Below, one piece after another: positions 15,810 through 23,690 of a stretch of 64,000 nucleotides of DNA. This DNA is from a bacterium HR28 (lineage in GTDB: Bacteria; Chloroflexota; Chloroflexia; Thermomicrobiales; Thermomicrobiaceae), in the NCBI GenBank assembly GCA_002898255.1, contig BEIE01000003.1, positions 124,001-188,000 of the forward strand, written 5' to 3'. The notes under the pieces were generated by a model. The model did not search any database. It saw only the letters and a program-made list of their open reading frames with translations, and was not told where the DNA came from. How positions within the stretch are numbered: the stretch's first letter is position 1; every line of letters begins with the position of its first letter. The position numbers were made by a program, and so were the translations under genes.

Positions 15810-17969
15810 ATGTTTAAACGCGAAGCGGAACGAGCAGCAGAACTGATCAACACAGCCTTGGAAGCCCTTGGGTACGGTCGACGTGCGCTGGAGATGCGGC
15901 CGATTCCGTTCCCAGGCGTGTGGGGCACGTCGACGACCGTGTGTTACCAGATTGCCAACGAGCAACTTGCTGAGGAACTTGAGGCGGCAACGGTTGGTCT
16001 TTCTAAGAAGGAAGCCAAGCGCCTAGTCCAAGAGCGCGTGCGTGAACGGGCTCAGGCGATTGCCGAGGAGCTCGCGACCTGGCTTTCGGCCCGCGGTGAC
16101 TTTGCGCGGGTGGAGGCGGTCAACGGGTACTTGAATATCGTGTATGACACCGCTCGTTTCGCCAATGAGGTTCTGCGGGCAGTCTTGGCCGCTGGACCGG
16201 ACTACGGACGAGGAGCTCCGCGTGGCGAACGAGTCATGGTGGAGTATTCCCAGCCCAATACACACAAAGCATTCCACGTGGGGCACCTCCGGAACGTCTG
16301 TCTTGGAAACGCACTGAGCCGGATTTTACGCTTTGCTGGCTTCGATGTCCTCGAAGCGAACTACATTGGTGACATCGGCCTGCATGTTATTAAGTGCTTG
16401 TGGTGTTATCTGCGCTTCCATCGCGGAGAGGAGCCGCCCCGTGAGCAGCGAGGACGCTGGCTCGGTGAGATTTACGCCGAGGCTGATCGGCGGCTGAGCT
16501 ATCGGCAAGACGTCGTCGAGCTGCTTAACGAACTTGCGCAGGCGGACCCTGTTTTCGTGCAAGCTATCGACCGGATGCTGAAGGAACTTTGGCGCGAGCA
16601 TAAGGTTGGGGAGGACATTGCGTATCTTCTGGGCCAGATTGCACACGGGCGGGAGATTAAGCCAGACGCGTTCTACGATGAACAAACGATCGTGAAGTTC
16701 TGGCCGATCGTCGGTCGGCAGTTGGAGCATGAGTTGGCGGAGGCGCGTGCTGCTGCGGAGCAAGACCGCGAGGACAAGACAATCCAGCGCGTTCGCCAGC
16801 TCGAAGAGTGGTATGAGCGCTGGCGTCGGCTGGCGGCGACGTTAGACTGGTGGCCACACGTTCCGCAATGGGAGCGCGAGGTTCGAGAGACGTTCCAGCG
16901 CTGGGAACGCAAAGATCCGGAGTTCGTCCAGCTCTGGGAAGAGACCCGTGCCTGGAGTATGGAGGAGTTCTATCGGATCTACGACGAGCTGGACGTCCAC
17001 TTTGATGTGTGGTTCTTCGAGAGTGAAGTCGAGGAGGAAGGGCGGCAAATCGTCCGCGAGCTCCTGGAGCGCGGGATTGCTGAGATCAGCGATGGTCTGC
17101 CAGTCGTCAAGATCGACGAGAAGCTTGGGTTGGAGAAGGAAACGTACCGGACGCTGCCCATCCTACGCTCGGATGGCACAACGCTCTATTCCACGAAAGA
17201 TCTCGCTCTGACAAAACGGAAATTCGAGCAATACCATGTAGATCGGGCGATCTGGGTGGTGGACGTCCGACAGACGTTGTACCTGCAGCAGATCTTCAAA
17301 GTGATGGAACTGTGGGGTTTCCAGCAGGCGTCGAAGTGCTACCACCTGGCATATGAAACCGTCATGCTGCCAAGCGGTGCGATGAGCAGCCGGTTGGGCA
17401 ACGTGGTGCTGTACGAGGACGTGGCGCGTCAAGTCCTTGAGCGGGCGCTGGAGATCATCGAGGAGAAGAACCCGAGCCTCCCGCCGGACACGAAAGCTGC
17501 AGTCGCGCGCCAGGTCGGGTTGGGGAGCCTGAAGTACGGGATGCTTTCACGTGACAACAACCGCGTGATCGTTTTCGACATCGAGGAAGCACTGTCATTT
17601 GAGGGGCATGCCGCGCCGTACATCCAGTACGCGCACGCTCGGGCGTGCCGGATTCTGGAGAAGGTCGATGCGCTTCCGGAAGGACCGTATGCCCTTGAGG
17701 ATCTGACGCGGGAGGAGATAGACCTTATCGAGCAAATCGCACTCTTCCCGGACGAGGTGCAGCGCGCGGCGGACGAATACAAGCCACTTGTCATCGCGAA
17801 CTTCGTCTACGAGCTCGCGAAGCGCTTTAATGAGTTCTATCGCGTTTGCCCGGTGTTACAGGCACCGGAGCCGCAACGCTCGGCTCGGCTCGCGATGGTG
17901 GCGGCCGTGCGACAGACGCTTGCCAACGGCCTCGCGCTGCTTGGTATCGCTGCCCCAGAAGTGATGTGA
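15810..17969 (+). CDS. argS: Arginyl-tRNA synthetase, long form
   Basis: 719 aa class I aminoacyl-tRNA synthetase charging tRNA-Arg. N-terminal Add-1 domain (about 1-125), HIGH motif as HVGH at 156-159 after SQPNTHKAF, the KMSKS-equivalent loop reads MSSRLGN from residue 525, and the C-terminal alpha-helical anticodon-binding domain ends ALLGIAAPEVM. It is about 140 residues longer than E. coli ArgS (577); the excess is an extra charged helical insertion roughly at residues 235-365, rich in Glu, Arg and Trp, within the catalytic half. Confidence 0.96.
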   Translation: MFKREAERAAELINTALEALGYGRRALEMRPIPFPGVWGTSTTVCYQIANEQLAEELEAATVGLSKKEAKRLVQERVRERAQAIAEELATWLSARGDFARVEAVNGYLNIVYDTARFANEVLRAVLAAGPDYGRGAPRGERVMVEYSQPNTHKAFHVGHLRNVCLGNALSRILRFAGFDVLEANYIGDIGLHVIKCLWCYLRFHRGEEPPREQRGRWLGEIYAEADRRLSYRQDVVELLNELAQADPVFVQAIDRMLKELWREHKVGEDIAYLLGQIAHGREIKPDAFYDEQTIVKFWPIVGRQLEHELAEARAAAEQDREDKTIQRVRQLEEWYERWRRLAATLDWWPHVPQWEREVRETFQRWERKDPEFVQLWEETRAWSMEEFYRIYDELDVHFDVWFFESEVEEEGRQIVRELLERGIAEISDGLPVVKIDEKLGLEKETYRTLPILRSDGTTLYSTKDLALTKRKFEQYHVDRAIWVVDVRQTLYLQQIFKVMELWGFQQASKCYHLAYETVMLPSGAMSSRLGNVVLYEDVARQVLERALEIIEEKNPSLPPDTKAAVARQVGLGSLKYGMLSRDNNRVIVFDIEEALSFEGHAAPYIQYAHARACRILEKVDALPEGPYALEDLTREEIDLIEQIALFPDEVQRAADEYKPLVIANFVYELAKRFNEFYRVCPVLQAPEPQRSARLAMVAAVRQTLANGLALLGIAAPEVM

Positions 17970-17978
17970 CCCGAGGCT

Positions 17979-19424
17979 CTATGAAGACGCTGTCGGGGTG
18001 GGGATCGGCTCGAGCGTCGGCTCCGGAGTAGCCGTTGGCCCGGGGGTTGGCTCCTGGGTTGGGAGCGCAGTCGGCTCGACAGTTGGCGTCGGGAGTGTGG
18101 GAGTAGGCTCGGGCGTTGGGGTCTCGAGCATCACGGGTGTTGGTGTCGGCTCGGGTTCGGGTGTCGGGGATTCAATCAATTCAGGTGGTGGCGTCTCAAC
18201 TGGTTCGGCGAGTTCGGGCGCGACTGGCTGTGCAGGCACGCCGGGCGTAGTTGCGCGGACCTGTGGTCGCGGCTGCCCTTCACGTGGTGGGAACATCTCG
18301 TCGAGGATTGCCTGAATTGCGTTCCAATCCGGTATGAGATAGAAGGGCTGTCCAGGCTCCCAATAGCTCGTTGTTGCTGGGAGGAGTGTGTAGGAGCGGA
18401 TACGATCTCGTGGGATTTCTGTACCCAGCTTCGCCAGCGCGAGCACCTGCGCCGGGCTTAGGTCCGTTCGGACCGTATCGCCAAGCGAGTCAACAAGTTG
18501 CGGTGCCTTGCGGATGAGATCGAGTCGGAGACCTTGCTCTCGGAGGGCACGCAGCACCTGTTGCTGGCGATAGCCTCGTGCGAAATCGTTGTCGTCGTGA
18601 CGAGTGCGCACGTAGCGAAGGGCGGTGCGTCCATCCATGCGCTGAAGGCCGGGTGCGAAGTAGATGCGCGTGTAGTTGTAGTCCTCTCCCGGATACTCGT
18701 CATCCTTAATCGGTGCGGGAACGTCGACCACGACACCGCCTATTGTATCGACGATCCGGACGAAGCCCTCGAAGTCGACCTCAGCGTAGTAGTGGATAGG
18801 GATCCCAAAGTTATATTCGATGGTTGCGCGAACGAGTCCTGGTCCGGTGATAGGGGAGTTTGCACCGAGGGCATAAGCAGCGTTGATCTTTTCTTGGCCG
18901 TAGCCAGGGATGGTTACCAGAAGATCGCGCGGAATGGAGAGCATGCCAACGTCCTTAGTGAGCGGATCGATCGTGACAATGATGATAGTATCGGATCGGG
19001 GAACGTCTTCCGCTTCACGGCGGTCAACGCCGAGTAAGAGCACATTGATACGATCTTTCTTATCCCAGTTTGGGAGCTGGATCGCGGGGTCATCGGCGGT
19101 GAGCAGAACGACTTCTGGCGTACCCTGCTCATTGATGACCACCGTTGCACGTGGCACTGGTGTGACGAAGACTCGCTGGTAAGCTCGCCAGCTAGCCCAA
19201 GCAAGAGGGCCGAAATAGGCGAGCAGGCCTGCGGTCAAGACGAGCACGAGTGTGACGGCCAGAAGACGCAGCGGTGAGCGACGAGACCGCGTCGGTGGCG
19301 GAGTACTGTCCGGAAATGCTGCCTCGTGATCAGCGTATCCGTGGCGAGCAGCCCGGAGTTCACGGGCCGTAAGGCGGACGAAGGGCTGGGCCGGTGTTCC
19401 TTCTGGTGGTTCGGTCGTCGACAT
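17979..19424 (-). CDS. LytR-CpsA-Psr (LCP) family cell-envelope protein
   Basis: 481 aa. Cytoplasmic N-terminus, one membrane helix (about 52-72), then an extracellular LCP domain (about 118-320) with NVLLLGVDRR, RSDTIIIVTIDP, MLSIPRDLLV and YVRTRHDDNDFARGYRQQQ; the arginines are the polyprenyl-phosphate contacts of this family. LCP enzymes transfer glycopolymers from lipid carriers to the cell wall. The last 90 residues are a low-complexity Pro/Thr/Glu tail of TPTPEP-type repeats, a likely wall-spanning or flexible segment. Divergent from dcd. Confidence 0.93.
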   Translation of the reverse strand: MSTTEPPEGTPAQPFVRLTARELRAARHGYADHEAAFPDSTPPPTRSRRSPLRLLAVTLVLVLTAGLLAYFGPLAWASWRAYQRVFVTPVPRATVVINEQGTPEVVLLTADDPAIQLPNWDKKDRINVLLLGVDRREAEDVPRSDTIIIVTIDPLTKDVGMLSIPRDLLVTIPGYGQEKINAAYALGANSPITGPGLVRATIEYNFGIPIHYYAEVDFEGFVRIVDTIGGVVVDVPAPIKDDEYPGEDYNYTRIYFAPGLQRMDGRTALRYVRTRHDDNDFARGYRQQQVLRALREQGLRLDLIRKAPQLVDSLGDTVRTDLSPAQVLALAKLGTEIPRDRIRSYTLLPATTSYWEPGQPFYLIPDWNAIQAILDEMFPPREGQPRPQVRATTPGVPAQPVAPELAEPVETPPPELIESPTPEPEPTPTPVMLETPTPEPTPTLPTPTVEPTALPTQEPTPGPTATPEPTLEPIPTPTASS

Positions 19425-19512
19425 TGCGTTCCCTTCCGGGTCTTGGGGCGCCGGCGCGCCGCGGAGGAGTATAACAACGTACGGCTACTCGGCAGCAGCA
19501 GGCGGACAGCGG

Positions 19513-19542
19513 TTGACGACTCGTGTCCAGCGACATCATACT
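19513..19542 (+). promoter_or_regulatory. Candidate promoter for dcd
   Basis: TTGACG (19513-19518), 18-base spacer, CATACT (19537-19542); 52 bases upstream of the chosen dcd start. Confidence 0.55.
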
Positions 19543-19594
19543 CACGTCCGTACGTCGGTTCTGCGACGTGGTGGGTGTTAAACAGGGGGCGAGC

Positions 19595-20185
19595 ATGATC
19601 CTTTCCGATCGGGATATCATCGCGGCGCTCAAGAGTGGACGTATCAAGATCACCCCGGAGCCCGATCTGGAGACACAGCTCGGAGCTTGCTCGATTGACC
19701 TGCGCCTCGGGAACACTTTCATGGTCTTCGAGCATTCCCGGTTCTCGTATATCGATCCGCGGCAGCCGCAGTCAATTGGAGATGCGATGCGGACGATCGT
19801 GGTTCCCGATGGCGAACCGTTCATCATGCAGGCAGGTGACTTTGCTTTAGCCTCGACACTCGAGTACATCGAGCTCGCTGACGATCTGGTTGGACGGTTG
19901 GAGGGACGGTCCAGCATCGCTCGTCTCGGCATCACGGTGCATAGCACCGCGGCGTTGTTCGAGCCAGGGTGGGCCGGGACGGCGACCATGGAGCTCTCTA
20001 ACCTGGGACGGATGGCCGTGGCGCTCTATCCCGGCATGCGGATCTGTTCGTTCACGTTCGAGCAGTTGACATCGCCCGCGATGGTTCCCTATCGCCTGAA
20101 GCGCGGGAACAAGTACGCCGGGCAGACCGATCCCAAGCCGAGCCGCTTGGCCGAAGAACTCAGCTTAGAGCGCCTGCGCGGGTGA
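19595..20185 (+). CDS. dcd: dCTP deaminase
   Basis: 196 aa from the ATG at 19595, matching MILSDRDIIAALKSGRI at the start of the family; an in-frame start at 19523 lies inside the predicted promoter. It converts dCTP to dUTP (or dUMP in bifunctional members) for dTTP synthesis. SIDLRLG, EGRSSIARLGITVHSTA and the catalytic-site GWAGTATMELSN segment are present, and the C-terminal GKYxGQ-like lid reads NKYAGQTDPKPSR. It ends 10 bases from the convergent adenosyltransferase gene. Confidence 0.94.
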   Translation: MILSDRDIIAALKSGRIKITPEPDLETQLGACSIDLRLGNTFMVFEHSRFSYIDPRQPQSIGDAMRTIVVPDGEPFIMQAGDFALASTLEYIELADDLVGRLEGRSSIARLGITVHSTAALFEPGWAGTATMELSNLGRMAVALYPGMRICSFTFEQLTSPAMVPYRLKRGNKYAGQTDPKPSRLAEELSLERLRG

Positions 20186-20195
20186 GTAGGGCGAT

Positions 20196-20735
20196 TCATG
20201 GCTCCTTCGCTGGCGTCGGTGTGACTCCAGCGTGGTGGTCTTCGTATCGCGCCAGCACAAAGAGTAGTGAGGAGAGGCGATTCAAGTAGGCGAGGAGCTG
20301 CTCGTTGTGCACATCACCGTCATGGTAGAGGCGCGCAACGAGCCGCTCGGCACGGCGCACCACTGTGCGTGCGAAGTCAAGCGTCGCACCTTGTAGCGTG
20401 TCGCCAGGCAAGACGAAGTGTCGGCCGATCGGGACGAGCGCGCCGATACGATCGATCGTTTCCTCTAGTCTTCGCACGTGCTCCTCGGTAATGTGGTATT
20501 TCTGCTGTTCGACTCCTGGAGCGAAGGCAAGCTCGGCCATCATGAGATAGAGATCGCGCTGGACACGGACGAGTGCCTGTTTCGTCTCCTCGGTCTGCGC
20601 GACAGCACGTGCGATCCCGATTGCGGAGGTTGCCTCATCAAGCGTTCCGAACGTCTCGGGGCGAGGTGCGTACTTTGGCACGCGCCCGCCGAGGAGATCG
20701 GTGTATCCCTGGTCACCCTTTCCTGTGTAGAGCAT
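20196..20735 (-). CDS. pduO: PduO-type cob(I)alamin adenosyltransferase
   Basis: 179 aa from the ATG at 20735, preceded by GGAGGG; a longer in-frame start would run into the ABC permease gene. It adenosylates cob(I)alamin with ATP to make coenzyme B12. The N-terminal ATP loop TGKGDQGYTDLLGGRVPK, FGTLDEATSAIG, and the C-terminal RTVVRRAERLVARL helix and YLNRLSSLLFVLAR are diagnostic. It lies directly downstream of the ABC exporter genes, 14 bases apart, so may be cotranscribed without functional relation. Confidence 0.94.
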   Translation of the reverse strand: MLYTGKGDQGYTDLLGGRVPKYAPRPETFGTLDEATSAIGIARAVAQTEETKQALVRVQRDLYLMMAELAFAPGVEQQKYHITEEHVRRLEETIDRIGALVPIGRHFVLPGDTLQGATLDFARTVVRRAERLVARLYHDGDVHNEQLLAYLNRLSSLLFVLARYEDHHAGVTPTPAKEP

Positions 20736-20749
20736 TACCGTCCCTCCTC

Positions 20750-21610
20750 TCAGTCCGGACGTGCGAATTGGCGTGCAGCCAGCACGATGAGGAAGATGCC
20801 CAAGATGAGGACGATTACTGCATCTAACAAGGGGTGTAACGGATGGCCGAAGAGGGTGACCCCGAGTTGGTCGATGACTGGCTGAGGCACACCGGCCGAA
20901 CTGAGCACGACACGACGAATGGCGTCGATGCCATACGTGACCGGATCGATCCGCGTCAGCACGGTAAGCCATGTGGGCAGGTTGTTGAGTGGATACAGTG
21001 CCCCGGAGAGGAACAAGAGCGGCGTGACAAGGAAATTCATGACCAAGCCAAATCCCTCTGTCGAGCGCATCCGAGCGGCAATCACAAGCCCAATGCTGGA
21101 AAGCGAGAATGCAAGAAGAAAGAGCAGGGGGATAAGCAGCAGGATCGTCCCAAGCTGCAAACGAACGCCGATGAGGGGAGCCAGCAGAAGGAGCAAGAGC
21201 CCCTGCAGCATCGAGGTCGTACTTCCACCGAGGGCCTTACCGACAACGATGGCCCAGCGAGGGATCGGCGCGACAAGCAGTTCCTTCAGGAAGCCAAACT
21301 CGCGGTCCCAAACGACTGAAACCGCGCTGAAAATGGAGGAGAAGAGGACAGACATGCCAATGATACCGGGGTAGAGGAACTGAAGATAGTCCGGTCCAAC
21401 GGTTGCTCCACCAAGCGTTCCCATCCAGGGCGAGAGGCCAGCGCCGAAGATGATGAGGAAGAGCAGCGGTTGGGCAAGACCCCCTGCGATGCGCGTGCGG
21501 TCACGCCAGTAGCGAAGAAGGTCACGCTGCCAGAGTGTGAAGATACCGATGAGCGCACGCATCACTGCTGAAGGTGGTCGCAGTCTTTCCACAACCTCGA
21601 TAGTTGCCAC
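20750..21610 (-). CDS. ABC-2 type transporter permease
   Basis: 286 aa with six hydrophobic segments, cytoplasmic N-terminus and the ABC-2 signature region near the last two helices (FLSGALYPLNNLPTWLTVLTRIDPVTYGIDAIR). GTG start. It pairs with the ATPase 15 bases upstream as a drug/polyketide-type exporter (DrrA/DrrB class). Substrate unknown. Confidence 0.9.
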   Translation of the reverse strand: MATIEVVERLRPPSAVMRALIGIFTLWQRDLLRYWRDRTRIAGGLAQPLLFLIIFGAGLSPWMGTLGGATVGPDYLQFLYPGIIGMSVLFSSIFSAVSVVWDREFGFLKELLVAPIPRWAIVVGKALGGSTTSMLQGLLLLLLAPLIGVRLQLGTILLLIPLLFLLAFSLSSIGLVIAARMRSTEGFGLVMNFLVTPLLFLSGALYPLNNLPTWLTVLTRIDPVTYGIDAIRRVVLSSAGVPQPVIDQLGVTLFGHPLHPLLDAVIVLILGIFLIVLAARQFARPD

Positions 21611-21625
21611 AGAATCCCCCGTGCG

Positions 21626-22597
21626 TCAGTGTCGTACTCGCATCCGCTCTCGCATGAGGTCGAGATCGGAGGCTTCCTCATCACGTATCTGCCGGCCGGT
21701 CAGCGCGAGGAAGACGTCGTCCAGACTCGGACGACGCAAGCTGACGGAACGGATTGGAACGGTGAGTTGCCGGACGAGCTGGGGAATCAGCTCGTCGCCA
21801 CGTTCGGCCTCGATTCGCACTGTACCGTCGACGACCATCGGAACGAGGCCAAAGCGTTCCTTGAGCTCTTGTACCGCTCGCGTATTGTCTTCAGTGGACA
21901 GCAGGATGATATCGCGCCCCACACGAGCTTTGAGGCGTTCCGGGGCATCAAGCGCGATGATACGACCGTGATCGATGATTGCGACCCGGTCACACTGTTC
22001 GGCTTCTTCGAGGTAGTGAGTGGTCAGGAAGAGCGTCACACCAGTTTGGCGACGAAGTTCGGCGAGATACACCCAAATTTGGCGCCGTGTCTGGGGATCC
22101 AGACCGAGCGTCGGTTCGTCGAGAAACAGGATCTCTGGCGCGTGAAGGAGACCACGAACAATCTCCAGGCGGCGTTTCATGCCGCCGGAAAACGTGCGGA
22201 CAAGCGAATTCCGTCTTTCCCAAAGCTCGACCATCCGTAGGAGTTCCTCAGCCCGCGGACGCCAGGAGGTGCTGGGGATGCCATAGACGCGTGCGTGCAG
22301 TGCGAGGTTTTCCCATGCGGTCAACTGCGTGTCAAGACTCGGATCTTGGAAGATGATTCCGATGCGCTGCCGCACCAAATGCGGCTCCCGTACCACATCG
22401 TGGCCCGCGACGCGAACCGAACCGGCGGTTGGCCGGGCAAGTGTACAGAGCACGTTGATTGTCGTCGTCTTGCCAGCGCCGTTTGGTCCCAGGAAGCCGA
22501 AGAACTCCCCACGATCCACGGTGAAGTCGATCCCGTCGACAGCAGTGATTGCGCCGTACCGCTTGACCAAACCTCTGACCTCGATCGTCGCGGGCAT
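21626..22597 (-). CDS. ABC transporter ATP-binding protein (DrrA-like)
   Basis: 323 aa from ATG 22597 (an in-frame ATG at 22618 is an alternative). Walker A GPNGAGKTT, Q-loop IIFQDPSLD, signature FSGGMKRRLEI, Walker B ILFLDEPTLGLD and H-loop TTHYLEEAE are intact. The C-terminal extension ending RRPSLDDVFLALTGRQIRDE is the DrrA-type regulatory tail. Energises the ABC-2 permease encoded next to it. Divergent from the cytochrome oxidase cluster. Confidence 0.93.
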   Translation of the reverse strand: MPATIEVRGLVKRYGAITAVDGIDFTVDRGEFFGFLGPNGAGKTTTINVLCTLARPTAGSVRVAGHDVVREPHLVRQRIGIIFQDPSLDTQLTAWENLALHARVYGIPSTSWRPRAEELLRMVELWERRNSLVRTFSGGMKRRLEIVRGLLHAPEILFLDEPTLGLDPQTRRQIWVYLAELRRQTGVTLFLTTHYLEEAEQCDRVAIIDHGRIIALDAPERLKARVGRDIILLSTEDNTRAVQELKERFGLVPMVVDGTVRIEAERGDELIPQLVRQLTVPIRSVSLRRPSLDDVFLALTGRQIRDEEASDLDLMRERMRVRH

Positions 22598-22810
22598 GGT
22601 TTTTGTTCTCCCGGTCATCGAAGGGCGTGCAGAGCACTCCCGGTAGTGTACCGTTTCCGCCTCTCGAGGATCCATAACTCGGTGGAGTGCAATTGACTCG
22701 TGAAAAATATCCGTGGATCCGAGCATTTGTCACGCCAATGTAACCTATTCTGTCAACATGTCGCAGATTCGTCCTCTGGCTCCGGCATAGACTACAGGAG
22801 GAGGGTATTT

Positions 22811-23110
22811 ATGCGTTGGTCGTTCTTTGCTGCCTGGCTCGCACTCTTGGTCGTCGGTGGAGCCAGCGCCATGGTGTTCTGGTCGAGTTTTAACCGAGTT
22901 GTTGGGGGGTTCGGGACAGGACGAGACTGGGTGGGGCTGGTGCTGGGTATCGGTGGGGTGTTCGTGACGCTGCTCCTTGCGAGGTGGGTGCTGATGCAGG
23001 TGAGCGGACGCGAGGAGGTGAAGCGGGAGCGACCAGAGAGCGACGAAGAGGAGGCAGGGGACCGACTAGGGAGGAGCGAGGAACATGTCGAGAGTGGAAC
23101 AGCGCGGTGA
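22811..23110 (+). CDS. Small two-helix membrane protein heading the ba3 oxidase cluster
   Basis: 99 aa, ATG preceded by AGGAGGAGGG. Two membrane helices (about 4-24 and 40-62) and a highly charged Glu/Arg-rich C-terminus. It overlaps the start of the subunit IIa gene by 26 bases, so it belongs to the oxidase operon. No family recognised; perhaps an assembly factor or extra small subunit. Confidence 0.75.
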   Translation: MRWSFFAAWLALLVVGGASAMVFWSSFNRVVGGFGTGRDWVGLVLGIGGVFVTLLLARWVLMQVSGREEVKRERPESDEEEAGDRLGRSEEHVESGTAR

Positions 23111-23219
23111 GCGGCCGGAAGAGCATCCGGTGGGGACTCTCTTCCTGACACTCCTGATGCTGATCGTGATTGTCGGCATTTGGCTGACAGTCTATTTCGA
23201 CATGCTGGGGAGGGGGTAG
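23085..23219 (+). CDS. cbaD: ba3-type cytochrome c oxidase subunit IIa
   Basis: 44-aa single-helix protein starting at ATG 23085 (RBS GGAGCGAGG): a polar N-terminus containing RPEEHPVG, one membrane helix LFLTLLMLIVIVGIWLTVYF and a short DMLGRG tail. Size, topology and position directly before subunit II match the 34-aa subunit IIa of the Thermus ba3 oxidase, which takes the place of the first transmembrane helix of subunit II in other oxidases. It starts within the preceding gene and stops 3 bases before cbaB. Confidence 0.85.
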   Translation: MSRVEQRGERPEEHPVGTLFLTLLMLIVIVGIWLTVYFDMLGRG

Positions 23220-23222
23220 GGC

Positions 23223-23690
23223 ATGCGCATCGAGGCCTACGAACGGTTTTTCATGATCCTCGCAGCGCTTTTGCTCGTCCTCGGCATTGTCGGTATCGCG
23301 ATAGGGGCACTGGTTGCGGGAGTTCATGTTCCCTCCCCCGCGGGACGAGTCGATCCCAGGACGCTTACAACGACACCGCCGTTTGATCAACCAGGCCTCC
23401 GTGATCTCGGGGGCGGCAAGTACGAGGCTGTCGTCATCGCGCGTGCCTGGCAGTTCCAACCGAACCAGATCGAGGTTCCGGTTGGCTCGACCGTCACCTT
23501 TACTCTGGCAACTCCAGACGTGATCCACGGCTTCGTCCTGACCGGAACAAACGCCAACGTCATGGTGATTCCGGGGCAGATCGCGCAAGTGACGGCGCGA
23601 TTCGATCGACCTGGCGAGTACTTGTGGGTCTGCCACGAGTATTGTGGCTTCGGACATCACCAGATGTTCGGGAAGGTGGTGGTGCGATGA
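23223..23690 (+). CDS. cbaB: ba3-type cytochrome c oxidase subunit II (CuA)
   Basis: 155 aa: one N-terminal membrane helix (about 10-34) and a cupredoxin domain facing outward. The CuA ligands are all visible: H102 and the cluster C137-x-E139-x-C141-x3-H145-x2-M148. It accepts electrons from a cytochrome c or copper protein and passes them to subunit I. Same order IIa-II-I as in Thermus. The stop overlaps the cbaA start (ATGA). Confidence 0.95.
   Translation: MRIEAYERFFMILAALLLVLGIVGIAIGALVAGVHVPSPAGRVDPRTLTTTPPFDQPGLRDLGGGKYEAVVIARAWQFQPNQIEVPVGSTVTFTLATPDVIHGFVLTGTNANVMVIPGQIAQVTARFDRPGEYLWVCHEYCGFGHHQMFGKVVVR

Noticed and set aside
17979-18260. Short tandem-like repeats that could suggest a repeat array
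   Set aside because: These are codons of the Pro/Thr-rich C-terminal tail of the LCP protein, not a CRISPR or intergenic repeat.
18498-19037. Plus-strand 179-codon frame opposite the LCP gene
   Set aside because: The LCP domain is clear on the minus strand; no ribosome-binding site or family pattern on the plus strand.
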